From assembly GCA_030152605.1 (NCBI GenBank), contig JASLJB010000075.1, positions 1-18,010 on the forward strand: 18,010 nt of DNA, given 5' to 3'. Shown in pieces: positions 1-7,433 of the stretch (position 1 is the stretch's first letter; each line of letters begins with the position of its first letter). Source of the stretch: Acinetobacter sp. (GTDB lineage: Bacteria > Pseudomonadota > Gammaproteobacteria > Pseudomonadales > Moraxellaceae). The notes beneath the pieces were generated by a model. The model made no database searches and was not told where the DNA came from. It saw only the letters and a list, made by a program, of their open reading frames with translations. The translations under genes were made by a program, and so were the position numbers.

Positions 1-54
1 TTCAAAAATTATGTAAGCCTCGACCACCTAAAGGTCATACAACTTTTATGTTGA
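1..54 (+). CDS. Possible 3' tail of an upstream gene (partial)
   Basis: Frame 1 is open from the window edge to a TGA at 52-54 and reads FKNYVSLDHLKVIQLLC. A terminator follows 22 bases later, so some plus-strand gene probably ends near here. The LFKNYV-like start recalls the C-terminus of HisH (glutamine amidotransferase of imidazole glycerol phosphate synthase), which would suit the nearby hisA and hisF, but 17 residues cannot establish this. Frame 3 is also open to 74, so even the frame is uncertain. Confidence 0.2.
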   Translation, partial: FKNYVSLDHLKVIQLLC

Positions 55-76
55 GCTATCGCGATCCCATTTGATT

Positions 77-104
77 CAGCCCATCCCAAGATGGGCTGTT
101 TTGT
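77..104 (+). terminator. Rho-independent terminator
   Basis: An 8-bp stem CAGCCCAT (77-84) / ATGGGCTG (91-98) with a 6-base loop is followed by TTTTGTT. It would end transcription from a plus-strand gene to the left of the window and insulate the DUF805 gene. Confidence 0.75.
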
Positions 105-207
105 TGCTACATCTCGAATTAAATACTTTCTTTTCAAGCAAATGATTTTTTTGTACACTACGATCCCGCAGTGAAATATTAAAAATAAACGATTAGGATA
201 AGTAAAA

Positions 208-798
208 ATGAACAATAGCAATCAATCCAATCCCGCTTCAGCACATCAATCTCCTCCACATCAAACACCGCCACCGTATAACCCAACCTCAGATCAACTC
301 AGCAAAGACTCTCCCCTCAGCCCCAAAGGTCGTTTTAGTCGTTACTCTTATTTTGGTTGGAATGCACTACTTACCTTATTGATGCTTGCCTTCCTCATTA
401 TCGGCGTGCTGCTCTCACCTGATTTTCAAGTGGATCACTCTATTTCCCTCATCAGTTGGTTGGTCATTATCGTCGGTTATTGTATGTGTATTTATTTGAT
501 CTTCATCGTGATCATTCGACGTTTGCATGACTTAGATAAGTCTGGCTGGTTATCACTACTGAGTTTCGTGCCACTGGCCAATGTCGGCTTGAGCTTCTAT
601 CTGATCTTTTTTAAAGGCACTGAAGGCCCAAATCGCTTTGGCCCACCGCGTCCCGCCTTGGGCTGGGAAAAGTTTATGGCATGGGCACAAATCGTTATCT
701 TTATCTTGATCTTTGCCGCAGCGATCGCCTTTGGCCTGCTCTCTAGCGCGTCACAAAGTCCGTATCAGCTTGAACAGCGTATGGAACAAGCCCTCTAA
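208..798 (+). CDS. DUF805 family inner-membrane protein
   Basis: A 196-residue membrane protein of unknown biochemical role. A polar, Pro/Ser/Gln-rich N-terminal tail (about 1-40), presumably cytoplasmic, precedes the DUF805 core. Visible family signatures are GRFSR (41-45), RRLHDLDKSGW (104-114) and KGTEGPNRFG (136-145). Hydrophobic segments lie at about 50-70, 80-103, 114-135 and 157-178, giving four likely membrane spans; the fourth follows the family signature and may be an extension of the usual three-span core. The ATG at 208 has AGGA at 195-198, 9 bases upstream. The gene is monocistronic, ending just before a bidirectional terminator shared with the convergent XRE gene. The assignment rests on motif memory; the function is not known for the family. 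Confidence 0.85.
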   Translation: MNNSNQSNPASAHQSPPHQTPPPYNPTSDQLSKDSPLSPKGRFSRYSYFGWNALLTLLMLAFLIIGVLLSPDFQVDHSISLISWLVIIVGYCMCIYLIFIVIIRRLHDLDKSGWLSLLSFVPLANVGLSFYLIFFKGTEGPNRFGPPRPALGWEKFMAWAQIVIFILIFAAAIAFGLLSSASQSPYQLEQRMEQAL

Positions 799-829
799 TT
801 CAGTCACCTGCATTTTATGCACGATGCAA

Positions 830-853
830 AAACAGCCCATCTTTGGGCTGTTT
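830..853. terminator. Bidirectional terminator between convergent genes
   Basis: A 10-bp perfect stem AAACAGCCCA (830-839) / TGGGCTGTTT (844-853) with loop tctt. On the minus strand it runs into a T-rich tail. It sits between the ends of the DUF805 gene (798) and the XRE gene (907), so it can serve both. Confidence 0.8.
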
Positions 854-906
854 CATGTATTGGGCAAGTGAATCAGTTTCGCGATTCACTGCCTTGGTGT
901 TCGGCC

Positions 907-1305
907 TTAGTCCTTACTGACAAAGCTACCTTCGATCACTTCAACGTGAATCTTGATATCGGCTTTAAGATTCAGGTCGGCATAACGTGCTTTGATCTCA
1001 TTAATCAGTTGATCAACAGTGGCTTGGCTCAGTGCCACGCCTTGGGCTGCGGCGTCTGGCTTAGAATTTGGGCTGTTACTCTTGGACTCACTATTATTCC
1101 AACGTTCGGTCACACCGAGTAATTTCACCAAATCAATCAAGTTCTGTGTATTGGGGCTGGTGGAGTTTTGCAACCACTGGGTCACGGTTTTCTTGGAGAC
1201 ACCCAGTGCATCAATCAAATCCATCTGATTTAAATTTTTATCTTGGATCAGCTGCTTAATTCGCTTCACACCCTCAACAAAACGATCTTCATCTTTCTGG
1301 TCCAT
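907..1305 (-). CDS. XRE-type helix-turn-helix transcriptional regulator
   Basis: A 132-residue predicted DNA-binding protein. Residues about 11-66 look like a Cro/C1-type helix-turn-helix domain: a leading helix (FVEGVKRIKQLIQDKNL), then NQMDLIDALGVSKKTVTQWLQ as the HTH pair, then a closing helix (NLIDLVKLLGV). A Ser/Asn-rich linker (about 67-88) leads to a C-terminal segment (about 92-126) with a predicted helix (VDQLINEIKARYADL) and a beta-like stretch (ADIKIHVEVIEG), possibly for dimerisation or ligand sensing. The ATG at 1305 is preceded by AGGGGAA about 10 bases upstream. It is divergent from hisA across about 300 bases, but nothing shows that it controls hisA. Targets are unknown. Confidence 0.8.
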   Translation of the reverse strand: MDQKDEDRFVEGVKRIKQLIQDKNLNQMDLIDALGVSKKTVTQWLQNSTSPNTQNLIDLVKLLGVTERWNNSESKSNSPNSKPDAAAQGVALSQATVDQLINEIKARYADLNLKADIKIHVEVIEGSFVSKD

Positions 1306-1607
1306 GATGGCTTATTCCCCTAGGTGATATCCGAAATCGTCACAACTTAAGATAACGATTAAACATGCATGTTGCGCTTCAGCCAATGACCAATGCTGAC
1401 AATGACACGCTTTACTCAGCGCAGTGATGGCATTGCTGCAATATTAAGCATGCCAATCATCATAACCGAAAAGCCAAAAGTTTAATGCAATACGACTAAA
1501 GTGGTTTGAAAAATTTGAAATAAGCGTTCAGAGACTTAGCGATTTGAAAATACTTTGCTAAGATGACGGCACTAATTTCATGATGTGAATAGGCAAGGAG
1601 CGAAAGC
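1306..1607. promoter_or_regulatory. Divergent intergenic region (XRE gene / hisA) with palindromes
   Basis: No gene is seen in these 302 bases. The region holds a perfect 12-bp palindrome AACATGCATGTT (1362-1373) and an inverted pair AATCGT (1335-1340) / ACGATT (1355-1360), both within 70 bases of the XRE start codon and so possible autoregulatory operator sites. On the hisA side, TAAGAT (1559-1564) could be a -10 box, but no convincing -35 box sits at the right distance. No histidine-codon leader peptide, as expected for his attenuation, is visible. Confidence 0.35.
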
Positions 1608-2339
1608 ATGCTGATCATCCCTGCAATCGACCTCAAAGATGGTCAATGTGTCCGTTTAAAACAAGGTCGTATGGAAGACGATACCGTATTTTCAGAAGAT
1701 CCAGTCGCCACTGCACAGCATTGGGTGAATGAAGGGGCACGACGATTGCATCTCGTTGATCTAAATGGTGCTTTTGCCGGTACACCAATTCATAAACCTG
1801 TGGTTGAGGCGATCGCCAAAGCGCAACCTGAACTGCCGATTCAAATTGGTGGCGGAATTCGTTCTTTTGAAACCATCGAGCATTATCTCGATGCAGGTGT
1901 AACCTTTGTCATCATCGGCACCAAAGCGGCCAAAGATCCAGAGTTTGTTGAAGAAGCCTGTAAGAAATATGCCGGTCATATCATCGTCGGCATCGATGCC
2001 ATCAATGGCATGGTCGCAACGGATGGTTGGGCCAATGTGACTGATGTCAAAGCCACTGATCTTGCTAAACGTTTTGCGGATGCGGGTGTCTCAAGCATTG
2101 TCTATACCGATATCGCACGTGACGGTATGATGCAAGGCGTAAACGTCGAGCAAACGGTTCATTTGGCACAGTATTCAGGTATTCCTGTGATTGCCTCTGG
2201 CGGTGTGACCAATCTGGATGATGTACGTTTACTCAAAGGCCAACCGGGTATCTTGGGTGCGATTACTGGTCGTGCCATCTACGAAGGCACATTGAGCTTA
2301 CGTGAAGCACAGTTGATTCTCGATCAACAATCACTCTAA
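1608..2339 (+). CDS. hisA: HisA, ProFAR isomerase (histidine biosynthesis)
   Basis: 1-(5-phosphoribosyl)-5-[(5-phosphoribosylamino)methylideneamino]imidazole-4-carboxamide isomerase, the fourth step of histidine synthesis; it makes PRFAR, the substrate of HisF/HisH. The 243-residue length is typical of this cytoplasmic beta/alpha-barrel enzyme. Visible hallmarks are IIPAIDLKDG at the N-terminus with catalytic Asp8, QIGGGIRS (79-86), VGIDAINGMVATDGW with catalytic Asp130, TDIARDGM (168-174) and the phosphate-binding IASGGV (195-200) with the later ITGRAIYEG. The ATG at 1608 has a strong AAGGAG (1595-1600) seven bases upstream. The gene stands alone between its intergenic region and a strong terminator, so here it is not part of one continuous his operon with hisF, which lies 3.4 kb further on. 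Confidence 0.97.
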   Translation: MLIIPAIDLKDGQCVRLKQGRMEDDTVFSEDPVATAQHWVNEGARRLHLVDLNGAFAGTPIHKPVVEAIAKAQPELPIQIGGGIRSFETIEHYLDAGVTFVIIGTKAAKDPEFVEEACKKYAGHIIVGIDAINGMVATDGWANVTDVKATDLAKRFADAGVSSIVYTDIARDGMMQGVNVEQTVHLAQYSGIPVIASGGVTNLDDVRLLKGQPGILGAITGRAIYEGTLSLREAQLILDQQSL

Positions 2340-2405
2340 GCCGTTAGGCTTCTCAGTCTGATTTTAAAATTTTTATTTAAACATTGATTGAATATCAGTA
2401 CTGCT

Positions 2406-2430
2406 AAAAGAGGTCGCCAAGACCTCTTTT
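2406..2430 (+). terminator. Rho-independent terminator of hisA
   Basis: A perfect 10-bp stem AAAAGAGGTC (2406-2415) / GACCTCTTTT (2421-2430) with a 5-base loop and a T-run at its 3' end, 66 bases after the hisA stop codon. Confidence 0.85.
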
Positions 2431-2488
2431 GCGTTTATCAGTTTTACTTTTATAGCTTTATCACTTCGACTACCCTGCTGGCATCCGC

Positions 2489-3421
2489 ATGTCCCAACAC
2501 GCTCCTACACGATTGATATGGTTGAAAAACCATGCGCCGCAATTGGCACTTATTTTGATTACCCTGATTTGGGGCGGTACGTTTTTAGCGGTACAATTTG
2601 CGCTAAATTTTAGCTCGCCGCTGTTTTTTGTCGGCTGCCGTTTTGCTGCCGCAACACTGGCTGTCGGCTTGCTGTCGATGCAGGTTTTAAAAAACATCAG
2701 TCTCAAAGATATTGTGGCCGGTGCTGCAATCGGGCTATGTATTTCGATCGGTTATGCCACGCAAACCGTCGGGCTGCAAAGCATCAGCAGCAGTGAATCC
2801 GCCTTTCTCACCGCCCTGTATGTGCCCTTGGTTCCGATATTATTGTGGTTGATATTTCGTAAAACCCCAGCCTTGATGACCTGGCTCGGCGTGATTCTGG
2901 CCTTTGTCGGTTTGGTTTTACTGACCGGCAATCATCTCGGTCAGTTCAGCTTTAATTTCGGACAAGGCATTACCTTGTTTGGCTCGATCGCCATCGCATT
3001 GGAAATCGTATTGATCGGTTACTTCTCAACGCGAGTGAATTTGGCCTGTGTGACGGTACTACAATTGGCCTTTGCCTCGCTGATTTCCTTTGCGCTCATG
3101 CCGTTAAATGGCGAATACCAACTGCCCGCATTTTCATGGCCCTTGCTGTCGATTACCTTAGGTTTGGGCTTGGCCAGTGCGGTGATTCAGATGGTGATGA
3201 ACTGGGCGCAGCGTTCGGTAGATCCAGCACAGGCTGCGATCATCTATGCCGGAGAACCGGTCTGGGCGGGTATTTTTGGACGTATCGCTGGAGAACGGCT
3301 ACCTGCGAGCGCCCTGATCGGTGGACTATTGGTGGTGCTGGCTGTGATCGTCAGTCAGCTCAAACCACGGTTTTTAAAACAGAAAGCCGTGAATACACCC
3401 AAGCATGAGCTGGATCACTAG
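2489..3421 (+). CDS. EamA-family (DMT superfamily) transporter
   Basis: A 310-residue predicted inner-membrane exporter of the drug/metabolite transporter superfamily with ten hydrophobic segments arranged as two EamA repeats. The first repeat begins at about residue 18 with ALILITLIWGGTFLAVQ, which carries the typical LIWGGTF motif of helix 1; the second begins at about 158. The SSSESAFLTALYVPLVPIL stretch (about 102-120) and the AIIYAGEPVWAGIFG stretch (about 250-264) match conserved helix 3/4 and 8/9 regions. The substrate cannot be inferred. No good Shine-Dalgarno sequence precedes the ATG at 2489, so translation may be weak or the start may differ. It is not co-transcribed with hisA, being separated by a terminator. 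A shared terminator follows. Confidence 0.88.
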   Translation: MSQHAPTRLIWLKNHAPQLALILITLIWGGTFLAVQFALNFSSPLFFVGCRFAAATLAVGLLSMQVLKNISLKDIVAGAAIGLCISIGYATQTVGLQSISSSESAFLTALYVPLVPILLWLIFRKTPALMTWLGVILAFVGLVLLTGNHLGQFSFNFGQGITLFGSIAIALEIVLIGYFSTRVNLACVTVLQLAFASLISFALMPLNGEYQLPAFSWPLLSITLGLGLASAVIQMVMNWAQRSVDPAQAAIIYAGEPVWAGIFGRIAGERLPASALIGGLLVVLAVIVSQLKPRFLKQKAVNTPKHELDH

Positions 3422-3454
3422 CATCGGTGCTCTACAGGTCAACCACGCTAAAAA

Positions 3455-3490
3455 CAAAAATGGACATGCTGATGCGCATGTCCATTTTTG
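3455..3490. terminator. Strong bidirectional terminator
   Basis: A perfect 15-bp inverted repeat (3455-3469 with 3476-3490, core ATGGACATGC / GCATGTCCAT) with a 6-base loop. It is flanked by A- and T-runs, so it works on both strands. It separates the convergent EamA gene and the COG3671-like gene. Confidence 0.9.
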
Positions 3491-3520
3491 TGCTGATTGC
3501 GGGTATTGAAGTCGTTGTTG

Positions 3521-3952
3521 TTAGTGCTGCTGAATGTCCGTGTACATGGCTCGGTTCTCATTCAGAACGATGATGCCGCGTATCGCACGATAGACGATCC
3601 AGATCCATGACAGTCCCATCACTGTTAAGCAAAAAATGAGGCCACTGACAGCCACGCCAGCAAATACATTTTCATTGTTGCCGGTGAAAAATAGAAAAAT
3701 AAACGGCACGAACGCAATGATGTTCCAGATCAGATACCACCAAAAAGTGCGGATTTGCCAACTAAAGTGACTCGCATAGATCGTGCCCTGCACATCGCGA
3801 CGTTTGACGTAGTTGATGATCAAGGCCACGACTGCCAAAATCCCCGCACTAAAAATCGCAATGATATAAAGAATATAGAGCACTAAGGTCAAGGTTTTTA
3901 AGGAGTTTTGATCAATATCCGACCGCGTATTAGAATAAGTATTTTGATTCAT
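3521..3952 (-). CDS. COG3671-like small membrane protein
   Basis: A 143-residue predicted inner-membrane protein with three hydrophobic segments at about 20-47, 70-90 and 98-122. The stretch NYVKRRDVQGTIYASHFSWQIRTFWW (about 47-72) and the C-terminal WIVYRAIRGIIVLNENRAMY are the hallmarks I associate with the COG3671/DUF4870-like group. No biochemical role is known to me. The ATG at 3952 has a modest AAGAG-type site upstream. It lies downstream of the CSD/DUF1294 gene on the same strand with a gap of 56 bases, so the two may be co-transcribed; a poor hairpin (AAACGCG 3984-3990 / CGCGTTT 4004-4010) lies between them. A strong terminator lies past its stop codon. Confidence 0.75.
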   Translation of the reverse strand: MNQNTYSNTRSDIDQNSLKTLTLVLYILYIIAIFSAGILAVVALIINYVKRRDVQGTIYASHFSWQIRTFWWYLIWNIIAFVPFIFLFFTGNNENVFAGVAVSGLIFCLTVMGLSWIWIVYRAIRGIIVLNENRAMYTDIQQH

Positions 3953-4008
3953 AAGTCTGCTCTTGCGATGTTCTCAATCCTCCAAACGCGGACTCAAAGC
4001 ATGCGCGT

Positions 4009-4644
4009 TTAAAAACTAAGAACGTTAAAAGGTGATACTAACCACGCTAATAATAAAATATTAAATACAATCGTCAGTTTATAAATCTTTCTAAATGGTT
4101 GTTTTTGTGTTTTATGTCGCAGTTTTTCCTGTGCCAACCATGCTGCAGGCCAACCGCCTAAAAACGACAACAGATGCAGACTTTGTTCTGGAATCCGCCG
4201 TTGCCCGAGTTGAGCAGCCTCTTTGTCTTGGGCATAGCACCAGTAGCAGATCAGATTCATGATCAGGATAAACAGCAGCACCAGACTCGGTAGCATATTG
4301 AGTGCCGCTAAAATACCCAAGCTGATGATATAGACGCTGATCAAGATCTGCATCGGTTGTAACTTGGCTTTTGGTGCTTGCTGCTGTTGACGCTGCTGCC
4401 CGACCGCTCGGCGGTGGGCTTGCGTCTCTGCGGCCTTGAGATAGGTCACGCGGTTGGCACGAAAACGTCCTTTGCCATCCACGGCGACCTCATAGTCCAA
4501 ACCACAGCCGACGATCGGCCGTGGCCCTTGACGAGCAAAGTCTTTGATATGAATAAATACCCGTGCCTTAGTGTCATCGAAGGGTTGAATAAAGCCATAC
4601 CCCTGATCATCAAACCACTCGACCAAACGACCTTGATCACGCAT
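4009..4644 (-). CDS. Cold-shock domain / DUF1294 fusion membrane protein
   Basis: A 211-residue two-domain protein. Residues 1-70 are a cold-shock nucleic-acid-binding domain with RNP1-like GYGFIQ (15-20) and RNP2-like VFIHI (29-33). A Gln/Arg-rich linker (about 74-95) follows, then two membrane segments (about 98-115 and 118-136). Residues about 137-205 are a DUF1294 domain with YAQDKEAA, RRIPEQSLHLLS and GGWPAAWLAQEKLRHKTQKQ motifs and a final membrane segment. This fusion is a known architecture; its role is not established, though tethering RNA or single-stranded DNA at the membrane is a reasonable guess. AAGGGGGAA sits about 7 bases before the ATG. thrB lies 44 bases upstream on the same strand, so thrB and this gene may form an operon. 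Confidence 0.9.
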   Translation of the reverse strand: MRDQGRLVEWFDDQGYGFIQPFDDTKARVFIHIKDFARQGPRPIVGCGLDYEVAVDGKGRFRANRVTYLKAAETQAHRRAVGQQRQQQQAPKAKLQPMQILISVYIISLGILAALNMLPSLVLLFILIMNLICYWCYAQDKEAAQLGQRRIPEQSLHLLSFLGGWPAAWLAQEKLRHKTQKQPFRKIYKLTIVFNILLLAWLVSPFNVLSF

Positions 4645-4688
4645 TTTTATTCCCCCTTGCTCACAACACGACGATAGCTAAGCACAAC

Positions 4689-5639
4689 TTAAGCCTGTAG
4701 CACCTTGAGGCGTTCAAGCAGTAAGTTTCGCATTTCTAATGGATTTTTATGCAGGATATCATCACCTGTGCGGCCGTGCATTTGATTCTTGAGTGCAACA
4801 TCTAAACGCATCAACCAAAAACGACAGGCCACCACCGCCAAATAAATGTCTAAACATGCCAACTCATCCGCGGTCAAGGCTCGCACCGCTTGGTATGCCG
4901 CCATAAACTGATGATAGCGTTCAGCATCCAAATCCAGTGCCGGAAAGTTAGTGCAGAAATCATTGAGACTAATCGCAATATCAAACAGGAACTCATCCTG
5001 ATTCAACTCATAGAAATCCAAGATCCCAGTCAGGCGCTGATCTTGAAATAGGGTGTTATCACGAAACAGATCGGAATGAATCAAGCCCTGTGGTCGATCA
5101 GGATGCTGTTGTTTTTTTTGTTGAAATAGATCGACGACCTGCTGTAACAGCGCGGCATCTTCGTTGTTCATTTTTGCTTTAAATTCAAGCGCCACTTGTT
5201 TCCAATAGTCATGGTTGCGATTGAATTGGCGCTGTAACGGAAAATCTTGCAATGCCACATGCAACTGCGCTTGGGCTGTGGCGATCGCAGCCACTTGCGC
5301 CGGTTGCGGTTGATCTGGATGCTCGCCAAATAAACGCGGTGCAATTTGCGCAGGTTTTTCTGCAAGTGTATGAATCGCTTGGCCATGATGTTTTAAGGGC
5401 ACGGCAACTGGCAGGCCATGCTCGGCCAAATGATCCAAGACCGGCACAATTTCACCGGCTTGCTCGGCATTCATATCCTCAAACACGGTCAGCACATATT
5501 GCTGTTGATCGGCGCAGCCTAAAAAGTAATTGGTGTTTTGAATGCCGCCTTGAATCGGAATGAGTTCAATCACTTCAAGTCCATAGGCTGCTGCGAATAT
5601 TTGGACCTGTTCTAAACTTAAAGTGGTATACACCGACAT
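4689..5639 (-). CDS. thrB: ThrB, homoserine kinase (APH-fold type)
   Basis: Cytoplasmic ATP-dependent homoserine kinase, making O-phosphohomoserine for threonine synthesis. The 316-residue protein is of the aminoglycoside-phosphotransferase-fold type used by Pseudomonas and relatives, not the GHMP-fold ThrB of E. coli. Evidence: an N-terminal MSVYTTLSLEQVQIF start typical of this group, GGIQNTNYFL (31-40) in the nucleotide-binding loop, the catalytic loop LIHSDLFRDN (186-195, with Asp190 and Asn195) and the metal-binding GILDFYEL (205-212, Asp208), followed by FDIAISLNDFC. The ATG at 5639 has AGG about 7 bases upstream. It is divergent from hisF, with start codons 113 bases apart, and may be co-transcribed with the CSD/DUF1294 gene downstream. 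Confidence 0.93.
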   Translation of the reverse strand: MSVYTTLSLEQVQIFAAAYGLEVIELIPIQGGIQNTNYFLGCADQQQYVLTVFEDMNAEQAGEIVPVLDHLAEHGLPVAVPLKHHGQAIHTLAEKPAQIAPRLFGEHPDQPQPAQVAAIATAQAQLHVALQDFPLQRQFNRNHDYWKQVALEFKAKMNNEDAALLQQVVDLFQQKKQQHPDRPQGLIHSDLFRDNTLFQDQRLTGILDFYELNQDEFLFDIAISLNDFCTNFPALDLDAERYHQFMAAYQAVRALTADELACLDIYLAVVACRFWLMRLDVALKNQMHGRTGDDILHKNPLEMRNLLLERLKVLQA

Positions 5640-5752
5640 AGAAAACCTGCAATAAAACTAAAATAAGTTTGATAGAATACTCGTTCGTCCTACCGAGGTG
5701 TAGCATCTCGCGAATAGAGTTTTCTAATCGGCTGATATTTTTGGAAAAAATT

Positions 5753-6511
5753 ATGCTTGCTAAACGTATTATCCCTTGTCTAGACGTCGATAATGGCCGT
5801 GTAGTAAAAGGTGTTCAATTCCTTGATATTCGTGACGCAGGCGATCCTGTCGAAGTGGCACGTCGTTATAACGAACAAGGTGCAGATGAAATCACCTTCC
5901 TCGATATCACTGCCACTTCTAATGGTCGTGACACCACTTATCGCACTGTAGAGCGCATGGCTGAAAGTGTTTTTGTACCGCTGACGGTCGGTGGTGGTGT
6001 ACGTAAAGTTGAAGATATTCGTTTATTGCTCAATGCAGGTGCCGACAAAGTCAGCATCAACTCTGCTGCGGTATTCACGCCTGAGTTTGTTCAAGAAGCT
6101 TCGCAACGCTTTGGCGCACAGTGCATTGTGGTGGCGATTGATGCCAAAAAAACCGCAGAAAATAAATGGGAAATCTTCACTCACGGCGGTCGTAAACCCA
6201 CAGGCATTGATGCGATTGAATGGGCTGTGAAAATGGCAGACTTCGGTGCAGGTGAACTGCTGATTACCTCGATGGATGCAGATGGCACCAAAGCCGGATA
6301 TGATTTGGCCTTGATGCGTCAGATCAATGATCGTGTCACGATTCCAACCATTGCTTCTGGTGGAGTTGGTAACTTACAGCATTTGGCCGATGGCATCTTA
6401 AAAGGTGGTGCAGATGCAGTACTGGCTGCGAGTATTTTCCACTTTGGTCAACACACCATTCCTGAAGCAAAACAGTATTTAGCTGCCCAAGGCATCGAGA
6501 TGCGTTTGTAA
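5753..6511 (+). CDS. hisF: HisF, imidazole glycerol phosphate synthase cyclase subunit
   Basis: The cyclase subunit that, with ammonia delivered by HisH, converts PRFAR to imidazole glycerol phosphate and AICAR. The protein is 252 residues, the normal family length. Hallmarks are MLAKRIIPCLDVDNGRVVKG with catalytic Asp11, VGGGVR (79-84), SINSAAV (101-107), VVAIDAKK with catalytic Asp130, MDADGTKAGYD (174-184) and IASGGVG (200-206). The frame is open upstream to a TTG at 5669, but the ATG at 5753 is chosen because the protein then begins exactly as other HisF proteins do and has GGAAAA a few bases upstream. It shares its upstream region with thrB and uses the same barrel fold as the nearby hisA product. 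Confidence 0.97.
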   Translation: MLAKRIIPCLDVDNGRVVKGVQFLDIRDAGDPVEVARRYNEQGADEITFLDITATSNGRDTTYRTVERMAESVFVPLTVGGGVRKVEDIRLLLNAGADKVSINSAAVFTPEFVQEASQRFGAQCIVVAIDAKKTAENKWEIFTHGGRKPTGIDAIEWAVKMADFGAGELLITSMDADGTKAGYDLALMRQINDRVTIPTIASGGVGNLQHLADGILKGGADAVLAASIFHFGQHTIPEAKQYLAAQGIEMRL

Positions 6512-6533
6512 TTTAAGTTAAATTCTGCATAAA

Positions 6534-6556
6534 AAGGAGTCCGTTCAGGACTCCTT
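6534..6556 (-). terminator. Terminator between hisF and fatty acid hydroxylase gene
   Basis: A perfect 9-bp stem AAGGAGTCC (6534-6542) / GGACTCCTT (6548-6556) with a 5-base loop. On the minus strand it is followed by TTTTT, so it mainly serves the hydroxylase gene that ends at 6598. It also lies just after hisF and may slow plus-strand transcription, although no T-run follows on that strand. Confidence 0.75.
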
Positions 6557-6597
6557 GAGCATTGAGAAATTACACCACTTTCTAACTTCATTTTCCA

Positions 6598-7224
6598 CTA
6601 AACAGTGCCTTGTTGCTGTTCAAGCAATATTGGCTTTGAAGTCGCAAGGATTTGCGCTGGGAAATAAGTCTCCACACGTTGTGTCAACCATCGCGACACG
6701 CCTTGTGGCAGCGTGATCCCCAACGGATTTTGTTCTTGCAAATCCGCCGATGAAACCACCCGCGTCCCCAGCAGATAATCAAACCAAGGTTTGGTCACAC
6801 ACCAATTGGCATCTTGGTTGCTGTTCATATGATGATCATAATGCCAAGGAATGGTTTTTTTCGCCCACGCAGGTGAGAGATGCGAACGTCGATGCACATA
6901 GTAATAGTTGCAGGCACTGTAAATTGCGGCAGCGGCCATGCCCTTGGAAAAGGGATAGAAAACTGCGCTGGCCACACCCGCCACCACGGCCAAAGAGACG
7001 ATCTCATTTTTAGTACGCCAATGACTGATGCCTTCGACATAGCTGTGATCATGAAACTGCTGTTGACGTACTTCGCGATGATGTTCCCAGTGCGACTTCA
7101 TACTCTTGGGCACCGGGCTATAGCGTGCTTGTCCTGTGCGATGCGTTCCATGCAAGATGAATTTATGGGCCAGCCACTCAAAGCCATTGGCGAGTACCAA
7201 TCCTGCGATAAATCCTTTTAGCAT
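6598..7224 (-). CDS. Fatty acid hydroxylase / sterol desaturase superfamily protein
   Basis: A 208-residue integral membrane di-iron oxidase-like protein. The histidine boxes expected for this superfamily are all visible: EWLAHKFILHG (His20, His25), SHWEHHREV (His45, 48, 49) with QFHDH (His58, His60), YVHRRSHL (His111, His115) and PWHYDHHMN (His128, 131, 132). Hydrophobic stretches lie at about 1-15, 75-91 and 95-110. The likely chemistry is O2-dependent hydroxylation or desaturation of a lipid, but the substrate cannot be told. The ATG at 7224 has a strong AAGGAG 8 bases upstream. It is divergent from an AraC-type regulator with a 209-base gap, which suggests that the regulator controls it. 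Confidence 0.88.
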   Translation of the reverse strand: MLKGFIAGLVLANGFEWLAHKFILHGTHRTGQARYSPVPKSMKSHWEHHREVRQQQFHDHSYVEGISHWRTKNEIVSLAVVAGVASAVFYPFSKGMAAAAIYSACNYYYVHRRSHLSPAWAKKTIPWHYDHHMNSNQDANWCVTKPWFDYLLGTRVVSSADLQEQNPLGITLPQGVSRWLTQRVETYFPAQILATSKPILLEQQQGTV

Positions 7225-7296
7225 CTGCCGACTCCTTGAATTTAAATCATTTTAGTTTTGATTCATCTCAACTATAAATCAATTCAGCTGGCAAAT

Positions 7297-7324
7297 ATTG
7301 ACTGGATCAGCCTCTGAAATTGAC
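7297..7324. promoter_or_regulatory. Candidate AraC-type operator (direct repeats)
   Basis: ATTGAC occurs at 7297-7302 and again at 7319-7324, exactly 22 bases apart, or two helical turns, as is common for AraC/XylS half-sites. A related ATTGGC lies at 7375-7380. The rest of the 7225-7433 gap is AT-rich, with TATATT at 7393-7398 and 7406-7411 as possible -10 boxes for the regulator gene. The match is short, so this is tentative. Confidence 0.35.
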
Positions 7325-7433
7325 CAATCACGACAAGCTCAATACGTGACTCTCAAGCCAAGACATATACATCGATTGGCAGTAATGTTAAATATATTCG
7401 ACTCTTATATTCAATTCTGCGCTTAACATCTTT

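Noticed and set aside
9..221. 70-residue minus-strand frame at the window start
   Set aside because: It runs through the terminator at 77-104 and the DUF805 ribosome binding site; composition is not protein-like.
5669..5752. 28-residue N-terminal extension of HisF from a TTG start
   Set aside because: HisF proteins start at MLAKRIIPCLD. The ATG at 5753 gives normal length and has a Shine-Dalgarno-like GGAAAA.
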